64,000 nucleotides of DNA from Chamaea fasciata. Its lineage: Eukaryota; Chordata; Aves; Passeriformes; Sylviidae. The DNA lies in contig JARCOQ010000001.1 of assembly GCA_029207755.1 (NCBI GenBank), positions 89,639,637 to 89,703,636 of the forward strand, in the 5' to 3' direction. Below, in pieces: positions 23,957-32,965 of this stretch (its first letter is position 1; each line of letters begins with the position of its first letter). The translations under genes and the position numbers were made by a program. The notes under the pieces are model-generated. The model worked only from the letters and a program-made list of their open reading frames with translations. It searched no databases and had not been told where the DNA came from.

Positions 23957-24415
23957 TGTAAAAAGTTAAATAAATGTGTCAAGTTAATTTTATTATCCCC
24001 TCCCCTCAGGCAAATTAGCATAAATTGAATTTTCTAATAATTAGTCCAAGGAGTTATCACCGAATAGATATACCTGCTTTCTGTGAGTTGTGCTAATACA
24101 TGGATGACAGATTCTGCAAGGAGCAGAAAGGCTTCCAGACTGACCTGTCAGGATCAGCTCCAGTTGTACAGATATTATATGATTGCATTTGCCATTAATT
24201 GGGTTAGTTATAGGCTACATGTGTATTGCCATACCGTTCCGATTTTGGTCACTTACATTAACAGCCTTACGAAATAATACACTGAACTGTGTGCACTGGG
24301 CTTGTTAAACTGTTGTAATAAAGCATTTTACAATTCCAAGCAGCCCTTCCCAAACGTATTATAGAGCCTATTAACAAACACCTGTCAAGTTCAATTGAAA
24401 TGTCTGAGTGGTCTG
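23957..24415. promoter_or_regulatory. AT-rich, homeobox-motif-bearing segment (candidate enhancer)
   Basis: After the LINE tail comes about 450 bases of non-repetitive AT-rich sequence with TAATTAG (24038-24044), ATTAATT (24194-24200), an E-box CACCTG joined to TGTCAA (24379-24386) and CAATTG (24393-24398). Texture of this kind, low in simple repeats but dense in homeodomain-core motifs, is typical of conserved developmental enhancers. Motif counts alone do not prove function. Confidence 0.25.
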
Positions 24416-25479
24416 ATCTACAGCGTCTGCTGCTGTGCCAGAGAAAGCAGGGCTTGCACAGCACCAACCATGCCAAGCAGAGGGCCCAGAGATGGGGTAT
24501 TTGGGAGCTCCAAAGGGGGCTTCAAGGAGCTCTTGGCTTGCCTTTCAACCTTTTGGTGGATTTTGGTAGTAAGTAGTGAGGAAAGAAGAAGGAAAAAATA
24601 GGTGTGTGTAAGGCAAAGAACCTCTCGGTTCCCTGTCACTCTACTGTGACATCAGCCTCAGAGCATTTCAAGCTTTGCATTCTCTTGCTTTTTTCTACAT
24701 TTTTTCAAGTGAGGATACAGAAGTGTAAACAGATCTGTTTCTCTGCTGCTGACTTTAATGAGGGCTGGCCCCTGCTACACGTGTGAAAATTTCTTGGCTA
24801 GGAAGGATCTAATGTTCGTTCTACTGTAGCTTTGGAGATAAAGTCCAAACTCCCTGTTTGCTTCTCTTGACAGAGTGTGCTACTTAGCTACTTACACGTG
24901 TTTGCTTCCAGAGACTGAGCTTACAAAAGAGGAGAGAAGGAAAATTAGCCCATAGCATCTCAGAAATGTTTGTGGAGGGTTATTTGTTTTGTGTTTGGGG
25001 ATTTTTTTTCCTTCTCTCTTTTTTTTTTTTTTTTTTTTTTTAAATCGTGAACGTGGAATCCAAGGAGGCTCAGCAATCAGCGTGTTTGAATGCCAGCCAA
25101 GGCACTAAACTGGCAGCCATCCATTCTGATATCAGTGTGAGTGAAATGTGTACTCAGTAACTGGATTCAGGCCCTTCATAGTTTGCAAGCAAATAGTTCT
25201 GCTTTTGCAGATCAGATAAAAAGCAGAAAAAGCTGTGCAACTCTCGCGTGTAAGAGAGGAGGGGAGTCTGCACCTCTGAAAAGGGGCGTTAACATTTGTG
25301 TCCCAGTCAAAGTTCTGTGCCTTCTGTCATGAAGTTGAAGGCTGTGTTCTGTTTCCAAAAGGCATTTAATTATCTCTTTTAATGTTTTAACCACTAAGTC
25401 TGCCTTGCATAAAAGCTGTGAGTACCTCACACTGGTAATAAGCTGTAGGAAAGTGAAGTAAATTGGCATTTTGCAAAAA
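24416..25479. other. Unique sequence with a T tract, no gene seen
   Basis: No gene supported. Contains the T23 tract listed separately. All open frames are under 100 codons and lack recognisable motifs. Confidence 0.6.
25019..25041. repeat. T23 homopolymer tract
   Basis: Twenty-three T's preceded by a C/T-rich stretch from about 25002. No retroposed body or target duplication is visible on either side. Confidence 0.9.
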
Positions 25480-25745
25480 AGGTTGTACAAACCCGATGGA
25501 AAGCTATGCAAATCAAGCTATGATACAGCCAAATTTGCATTTTGTCTGGGATTTAGTGATGATATGCACAGCATGACTTTGGCAGGCTTGCCTCTTGGGA
25601 TGATGCATGCACTGGTGGTGTGACCCTGTAGGGTCAATTTAACAAGCGTAACGTTGTGATTTTCCATGCAGTTTCTTCGAACCACTGAGTAATGTGCAGC
25701 AATAAATAATGTCAGAGGAAATCGATTTTTAAGAATAAATGCATT
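25480..25745. promoter_or_regulatory. Segment with paired opposite octamer motifs (candidate enhancer)
   Basis: An octamer ATGCAAAT at 25506-25513 is followed by its reverse complement ATTTGCAT at 25533-25540, 27 bases start to start. Non-repetitive sequence follows, with a TGATGATATGCAC block and GCAATAAATAATGTCAG. The octamer is the POU-family (OCT/BRN) binding site, and paired sites in opposite orientation are unusual by chance. Function is inference. Confidence 0.25.
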
Positions 25746-26858
25746 CAGTAGGAGGAAAAAGTGTTATACAAATCTTTTGCTTTGCCAAAAGAACATTAGC
25801 AGTTTTGTTTGGTGCTGCTCAGCTTTCCAGAGTAACTCCCTTCTGCTGTCTTACTTCATTCTTTGTTACTCTTTGCTTGAGGAAATGTCAGGGCTTGAGG
25901 TGACACGGAGTTCTTGTGCTCAGATCATTAGAGCAATGCATGGGAGAGGGCAACGTGCTACAGGCAGCTGATGGTGCAGCTTCACAGCCTTTGAGTTCAC
26001 TGAACCAATAGTAGTTCCTAAGACCTGTTGTTCTGCCCAGCTGAGAAGGAGGGTGGGAACACACTTGAAGTTTCTGGTGATATTAAAGCTATTCTAAGGA
26101 GGACAATGTGCAAACGGACTCTTGGTGCCCTTTGCAGTCTGTTTTATGTTGAGAGAGACATGCATGCTTTTTAGGTGTTGCTACAAGGCACCTCTGAAAT
26201 TACCTTACCTGCATTTTTCCTCATGTAAGTTTTGGTTCACTTCAGGAGTTCCTTTCATGTGTCAAACTGAAAAAAGAACCAACTAAAACCCTAAATGAAA
26301 TTAATTGGAATTTTTGGCACTGGCATTCACATGCTGCATGTTCTCTCCAGCCAGCCATTTGAACACAAACTTTTTACCTTTTCTGCTGTGAAAATGGACC
26401 AAATAAAAAATTCTATACAGGCTTTACTTGTCACTAGAGTGATTTTGCTGCAGCATCTCTTCCCAGTTCTTTGGAGCTGTGTAACCGCTCCATCCTTAGG
26501 GATGCTGGGCACCCAAAAGAAGTGGAGGGTGTTTTAATTTCCTGTGCCATGATCCTGCATCCTTTGAAGTGAATGAGATGTCAGCCTTTAACCTGCAGTA
26601 GGGTTTGGGCTGGAGTCCTACCAGGGCTACTCAGGAGCAGCCTAATAGCAATATCTCTTTCAGGCAGTATTTAAGCAGCATTTCTTCTTAGGGCAGGGCT
26701 TGAGCTGCAGTTCAGTACCTTTTGGTCAAAGCACCTGGTAAAAGGCTGTCCCTAGTTAAAGCACAATCTTAAATACTCTCTTCTTGTGACCTCAGTGCTC
26801 TGTTAGTTTGCGTTTCAGAAGCAGAAGGGTGTTTGGCTGCTTTCAAATAAAGTCTGCC

Positions 26859-26903
26859 AAAAAAAAGCACCCCCCAAAAAAACAACAACCAAAAAACCCA
26901 ACA
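26859..26903. repeat. A-rich tract with C runs
   Basis: Runs of A broken by C6, AAC triplets and CCC. Low-complexity sequence of a type common in bird introns. Confidence 0.75.
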
Positions 26904-27240
26904 GCCCAGCAAGCAGCTTCTTTTTCTCATTTTTTTCCTTGGCTTTTCTATAAATAGTCAAAACATTTTTCAGAGCAAGTTTAGTTAATGTTTTGCAATG
27001 GTGAGTGAACACTGTGATGCTTCAATATGTTTCATGCTCCTGAATCTCCCAAGATTCTTGAGTGTAATTTAATTTATATTTTTAAATGAGAGGAAGAAAG
27101 GATGCTGTGAAATCCTGTCTGAATTTTGTCATTGACTTCATGAGGAGTTCTTTGAGTGCATTTGGGAACAGTTTGGCCACATTGGATACACATCGAAAGT
27201 TTTCTTTTCTTGTCCTTACCACACAGACAATCACGTCGTT

Positions 27241-27276
27241 CTTGAAACTGCTGCTTTTCTTGAAAGTGCTGCTTTT
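27241..27276 (+). repeat. 18-bp tandem duplication
   Basis: Two adjacent 18-bp units, CTTGAAACTGCTGCTTTT and CTTGAAAGTGCTGCTTTT, differing at one base. A small local duplication. Confidence 0.9.
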
Positions 27277-27827
27277 GCTGTCCATGTGCAAGAAATTATG
27301 TAAATATCTGTGTAAGTTGCAACACAGAAGAAGGTGAATTCTTGGTAGCAGAGCCCTTTCATACTCCTGTCTGCAGAGGGTCTACGTGCAGCCATCACCC
27401 TTGTTCTCACACCACACACTGTCAGTTTCATGTTCCACCACTTCACTACTAATAATAACTAGTAGAGGTTTATCTTGTTGGTTTTATGGTTTTTTTCCTC
27501 TCTCCCTTTTTTTCCAGCACCAAATGTATAGGTTCATTTTGGCAGCTGGTTTTATCAAGCAAATGGTATCGGACTTGTGTGGGATTTTTGTGAGTCATTA
27601 GCAGAAACACTGGAGTGGGTGGACTAACCCCTTCAAAGAGTGTTTCCGGGGTGCTAAGGTGCAGGGAAAATAGGGTCATGCCTGTGATTTTTTTTTTGCA
27701 TGCGCCTTTGGGATTACCCTCTGCAAGGAAGATACTCTTGTTCCATTGGCAGCTCTCTGCTGTTTCCTGCTGATACTGGAAGGAAGAAAGGTGATGCTGC
27801 TCAGTCTCCCTGCAAACGGAGCATTTC

Positions 27828-28118
27828 TCACGGCTGTCCCTGTGTGACAGGATACTGCAGCACAAAACCCTGTTTTGGTTGCAGGGCTGTGTGGCACAAG
27901 CCTGTGGTGTGAGAAGCCGGGGCAGCAACACTTGCAGAAGCGCCCAGAAGAGCACGCTTAGGTGTCTGTGCTTTAGGTGTCAAGGCTTTCAAATCAGCTT
28001 CACTGGCTGGGTTTGTTTCAGTTGCAGATATCAATGCTTCTTCCAGTTGTGTTACTGCCTCTCCACCTACAGAATGCAGCTCTCTTCCCATCCCAAACCT
28101 TGTTGGAGAATGCTTTCT
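27828..28118 (-). other. Exon-like open frame, unidentified
   Basis: Read on the - strand, the frame opens after an in-frame TAA that overlaps CTTTAAAG near 28118, has ATG at 28089-28091 and runs to a stop at 27828. The first part is acidic and helix-like (VGGEAVTQLEEALISATE, then PASEADLKALTPKAQTPKRALL), which looks more protein-like than most frames here. The later part is rich in Ala, Thr and His and less convincing. No family is recognised, and no strong - strand acceptor precedes it. The + strand is also open in more than one frame across the same bases. Chance is the leading explanation. Confidence 0.12.
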
Positions 28119-28896
28119 TTAAAGTAAGTGCTGTCCCCTCACTTTGAATGGCACAGCCCAGCCCTGTGTGTCTAGGCTGTTGCCATCAGCCTGGTCTCAC
28201 AGGAGCAACACATCTTCCCAGGAGCAGCCCGTTAGTGGGACACTTTTAGAAACATTTGTTAGTCTTGTTATGTGTGCAGATTTCTCTTCAAGGAAACCAT
28301 TCAGGAATAATGTGCTAGACTTTTTTGGAGTCCTGCTACCTTCCTAACAGAATTACAGGTCTTCAGAGGCCAGCACCAGGAGCTGCAGCTCTGAACCTGT
28401 ACTGCCAGGACCCAGAGCACATGGGTTTGCATTAGCACATCCCACTGCCAATGTGTTTTCTCTCTGGTGAGGTACTGAGGAGATGTGCACGTTTGATTTT
28501 GTGTCCTTCATCCAAAGTACAGCAGAGACATTTCTTACTAGAAGCACATTTGTGTTGGGTAGGGGTTTTCTTGTTAAGTCCTAAAGTATCATCCCATCCT
28601 GTGCACTAAAAAAAATACTTCCTTTTCCAAAAGACAACCTAAGAGACAATGTGAGAAGGATGATGAAACTGGAGAGGGATTGAAGGGGAGGAGCAGCAGA
28701 GACCCCTCTCCTTCCAGTATCTAGTTAATGCTTCTGTTGAAGTGTAGTGCAGTGCTCTGACATGCAGCAAAAACCTGCTTTGATGAGTGATAGCTTCTTG
28801 GGCCTGTTGCTCTCCTAAGCATAATGTATGACAAATAAATATACGATGGCCTTCTCCGGTTCTTCCTATTGCTTGGCTGCTCTTTCTGTTTCCTCA

Positions 28897-28979
28897 GTTT
28901 AGGAATGTCAAAGAAAAATGAGTAGTGTTGTTATTTCAGGCCAGCTCCAGGAGCCTGGGGGAGCCATGGGAGGAGCAAG
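28897..28979 (+). other. Exon-like segment with strong acceptor, probably non-coding if real
   Basis: The sequence before 28897 is a very good acceptor: GCTCTTTCTGTTTCCTCAG. A second acceptor, GTTATTTCAG, ends at 28939. Two donor-like sites follow: AAG|GTGTGT after 28979 and GTGT|GTAAGT after 28985. From the first acceptor all three frames contain a stop, so this would be a non-coding or untranslated exon. From the second acceptor a 40-nt open segment remains. Splice signals alone are weak evidence. Confidence 0.15.
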
Positions 28980-29536
28980 GTGTGTGTAAGTGGCTGCTCT
29001 CCTGCCTTCCTACATGAATCCAAAGTGCAGCTTTCTCCTTGAAATTTCCCTCAGTGGCCACTGCTGGCCCCTCAGCTGGTCTCTCTGGACAGAGCTGCAC
29101 TGAAGGCTGCGGAGCTGTAAGGAATAGTGAGCTGGCCCTCGGTGGTGGAGATGAGCCAGGGCAGAGCAGCTGGCCAGCATCTCAGCTGCCTCCTCCTGAG
29201 CAAGGTGGGCCAGCTACAGCCCTTTGTCCAACATGTGTGCATACCCATGAAGTGCTCATTTGATAAGGTTGCAGAGTATCTAATAGTGCTGTACTGCTGT
29301 CCCCACAAAGCGTAACTGCTGTAGCTGTAGGTCCAGAGTGAAGTGAGGGAAGGAGGCGTCCCTGGTGGTGAGGTGGATTCTCCCCTCCACACTTGGGCAG
29401 ACATCATCCCATGCACAAATCTCCCACATGCAAGATGTTAAGCAGCTGCTTGGTGTATCAGAGAAAGACCAGACTCTCTTACTCCTACCACCACCCTTGC
29501 AGCCTCTTTATGCTTCTGGCTGGTCATTCGTGTTGT

Positions 29537-29562
29537 GGGAAGGGCAGGGTGGGAGTGCAGGG
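29537..29562 (+). other. G-quadruplex motif with five G3 runs
   Basis: G3 runs start at 29537, 29542, 29547, 29551 and 29560, separated by AA, CA, T and AGTGCA. This satisfies the canonical G3N1-7 pattern with one spare run. It lies inside the GC-rich patch. Confidence 0.75.
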
Positions 29563-31633
29563 CAGATCCTGTTGCAGTGTGCAGAGGGAATGTGGTAGAT
29601 ACACTTTGTACCCAGCCCCCACTCCTGCATGCACAATGAGAGGAACCAAGGCACAGCACGAGGAGGCACAGAAGGAGCATCCATCTCCTTGGTGTGCTGC
29701 CAGAGGTCCATGGCTTTGGCTGCTTCACCGGGTCAGGTTTCTCTGCGGCTGTACCCGCCAGCAGTGGCTGGGCAGCAGTTCTGGCGTTTCTCCCTTGCCT
29801 TGATGCGAGTGGCAGTGAGATGTGGCTGCTGTTGATGGTGGGGGGAACTGCTATCAGTCTGCAAAGATTAAAACCTCATTTTCCACGAGCTGCTGGAGCA
29901 GGTGTGGGGATTTGCTTTGCCATGGCATGGCCACAAAGCAAGCTTGGATGCAGCCTGCTGGGGCTCCTGTGGGTGAGAAGGAGGTGGTGACTGCCTGCAT
30001 GCCTGTGCCTAAGATTTGGGAACAGTGTTTGCAAACTGAAGATCGATGGGATAAATCCTCCAGTGCTATCCCAGTTGCGGAGAGCTTGCACACTGAAGCC
30101 TGGGGCAGCATCAGCTCTGGAAATGTGGTCTGGCAGAGAGGTGGTGGCCCACGTGGTCACTGTGGGAGAAGTTTTGAAATGACAGCAATGGTAACAGCAA
30201 ACTGCAGCTTCTTCAGGATGCTGGAGGCAGGGCTGGGCCAAGTGTCATCCTGGTTGTGGCAGAAATAAGACCTTTGTGGAGTATTGTCCTATCCCTTGTA
30301 GTTACACAGGCTCATGTAGAACTTCCATAAATGTATCTCCCCAGGCATATTTCCTTCCCCCTTCCCTTCCCACCTAGAGATTGAACATGCTGGGAATCTG
30401 AGGCTTTTTTTTAGAAAACAAAATACTAATAACAACAGTAATAATGATGATCTTTTTTCTTTATTCTTCTTTGATCTTCGAGGATTTTGTGCCTTTGGTG
30501 GCTCAGTTCAGGGTATAGTACAGTGTCTGAAACTGTGTGGATTCAGATGTGGCAATGTAAGAGCCTTTCCCCCTCACAGGTACAGACTAACTGCACGGTG
30601 TGTATATATTGTAGACCTGGTTTGTGCCGTTTTTTTCTAATCCAAAGCAAAGATGTGATCCTGCATGCTCATAAAGGAAGGCACATACATTCATACACCC
30701 CTAGCTGACATGTTCTGAATAGAAATAGGACAGCCCCAGAGCAGTGAGTCTTTTCACTGAGTCCAACAGCACTCTGTTCTGGAGCCAGAAACTTCTCTGA
30801 TCAGCCTCAGGGAGAACATCTCTTGGTCTTACAGCAAAGCATTCCTGGTCCCTGATGTCGAACAGCATTTTATGCACATGCAGACGTGTGTTGTCATGTT
30901 GCCTTTTGAGTCAGTGTCGTGTTGTAGGGTGGAATACTGCTGCCTTACTTGAATATTATTCTTAACAGGATAGTCAGTTGCTTCGTGCTCAGACGCACAA
31001 ATGCACATGTGAAAGATTTGCAGAGGCAGGTGGTAGCCTGTATTTTTCTTCTGTTTGCAGATTTAAAATAAAAAAGAAATCTTTTCAAGTTCTACACTGT
31101 CAAGAATGTGGGTGTCTGGCTGAATGAAAGAAAAATAAAATAAACTTGCATAATAAATACACTAGTAAATTTGCAATTTCCCTCAACTGTTAGCATAAAT
31201 ACAACTACTTTGAGGGGTTTGCTTGGTTGCTTCTCTGAGGAAGAGGAGCAGCTTTTGAAGAAAGTTTCCCAGAATATCTTTCCTTACTATAATTATGCTA
31301 ATTACTAGCAATGTAAGTACTCCAGTTACAGCACAAAGTGCTACTTTCTGACAAAATGAGATGTGCTTTCTTTGCATTACATCATGTGTCAAGTATGGAA
31401 TAAGACTCCAAAGGCCTTAAGGCTATCTGCATGTGGAGTTTTTTATATTATTTATTTAATAAGACTTTTTTTTTCAGCATTTTAAAAGTCGACTGCCTAG
31501 AGGCAGTCACCTGCATTTGTATTTAGGGCCAGAAGTAAACGGGATGGCTTTCAAAGGTCCTGCATACCTGCAGCTCTTGGAATTAATTAAAGGCAGATGT
31601 TCTTCTTGGCAAGTTTGACAGAAACAAGTAGGA

Positions 31634-31741
31634 GATGCTGGGCGCCCAGCACCTTTGAAACACTGGCAGCTCATTCAGATGCCTAAAGATGGAGTTAGGC
31701 AGTTAAATTTAGGCACCCAAGCTGGAAAGGTTTTGGCCCTG
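31634..31741 (+). mobile_element. Ancient amniote interspersed repeat, copy 1
   Basis: Contains in order GATGCTGGGCGCCCAGC, ACCTTTGAAA, a CATTCAGATGCCTAAAGATGG block, AGTTAGGCAG, TTTAGGCACCCAAGCTGG and TTTTGGCCC. I know this pattern (cagcacctttgaaaat..., ttaggtgcctaa, ttaggcacccaagtttgaaaattttggccc) as a widespread repeat of turtles, crocodilians and birds. It aligns block by block, in the same orientation, with 44158-44250 in this window. I do not know the family name or class with certainty. Confidence 0.55.
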
Positions 31742-32867
31742 TAATCATAACAATCACTGTCCCTCTGTCCTGAAGTGCTGTAGCAGAGATCCATCCAAGA
31801 AGCCGGAGGTTCGTACGTGGGAGTGAGCGGGGACAGAGTCTGTGTCTCGCTGCGGTGGAAGCGAGCTCGGCTGCCTGCCTTGTAGCACATGCAAATGAGG
31901 GTCAGATGGCTTGACAGTTGGTTATGAAACGAAATAGAAATTATGCAAAATGGGATTGATTTTGCACATATTTTTAGGTTTTGTCTTTTAGGAGCTCGAA
32001 TCTTTAATTAAAATACCAAAGAGAAGAAAAAAAAAAAAGTACAGGCAGCAACTGTTATGTTTCACATATATACTGGATGTAAAGTAATAGCCTGCTATGC
32101 TCTTTTTAGGGATCATTTTTATCCCGTTGCAACTGAGAATATAAAGCCATCTTACAACTTGCCAGAAGTGACACCTGCTTTCATACTTCTCAATAATTAC
32201 TTTAGCTTTGACAGAAAGTACTTGGCAGGGTGCATACAAATTATGACTCGCTTCAGGGTACAAATAATGTCATAATGACTTTAAGAGTTTCTCTTTATGC
32301 TCAGGATATTTGCATGTGCATGTTTTGTTGGTATGAAACAAGTGAGTAGAGCAGAGCTTTGGATGTCTCAATGTGCATTGGATAGTGTAAGCCTATGAAT
32401 AGACTAAAAAAGGGAAATAGGTTTTCAGTGGCTATTTGAGCAGGTTTGGGTTTTTGGCCTTTTTTTTTGCAACTCTCTGTTATAAAAATGCCCTAGGCAA
32501 ATGCAAGAAATAAAATGACTTCTAATGCTAGATACTCACCCTAGTTGTTTTACTAGAGGGAAAAACTTGCCTGCAGGTTAGTGGCATCAACCTTCAAAGA
32601 CTTCTCTCCCTCTTCTCTGCCTTGCATTCAATGAATGTTCATTTTAAAGTGCATTTGAATGTCATATGCACTCTTTTACCCATTTTTTTCCTTTTCTTGC
32701 TGCAATTAAGTAGAATTTAATATCACATGAAGTCACATCTGAACAAAATCAAGGTCTTTGTTGTATATCTGACCCCAAACTGCAGCTAGGAAGTTAACAA
32801 TGGTTGGTGGTTACTGAATAGCCTTCAAAGTGTTCAGGGTTAAATGCTTTAATATATTCTCTATAAA
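31742..32867. other. Unique sequence, no gene seen
   Basis: No gene supported. An octamer motif ATGCAAAT lies at 31889-31896, and AT-rich non-repetitive sequence follows to about 32010. The frames on both strands are short and featureless. Confidence 0.6.
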
Positions 32868-32965
32868 AGCCCATTTTGGGAGAAGGTAGCAGATGCACAG
32901 AGGTCAGTGATACACTTTCCCAAAATCAGCCCAGGATATCTGGTGGAGCACAGGTGCACTTCCTC
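32868..32965 (+). mobile_element. MIR-type SINE fragment, sense
   Basis: Contains AGCCCATTTTGGGAGAAGG, GCACAGAGGTCAGTGATA, CTTTCCCAAAATCAGCCCAGG and GGTGGAGCACAGGTGCAC. These follow the order of the MIR core and 3' part (ccccattttacagatgagg, gcacagagaggttaagtgac, ttgcccaaggtcacacagc, ggcagagccgggattcgaac). It is diverged, and short blocks of this kind can arise by chance, so confidence is moderate. Confidence 0.4.

Larger units (their letters stand above)
25746..31633. other. Mostly unique sequence with a GC-rich patch, no confident gene
   Basis: No confident gene. From 29040 to 30250 the sequence is GC-richer and gives overlapping open frames of 60-150 codons on both strands, none with a recognisable domain; simultaneous opening in several frames points to low stop density and not to coding. 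Two exon-like segments are listed separately (27828-28118 - strand, 28897-28979 + strand). An A/C-rich tract, an 18-bp tandem duplication and a G-quadruplex motif are also listed separately. Confidence 0.5.

Noticed and set aside
27470..27955. 161-codon - strand open frame
   Set aside because: Composition is irregular, it overlaps a different - strand frame that looks more protein-like, and no homology is recognised.
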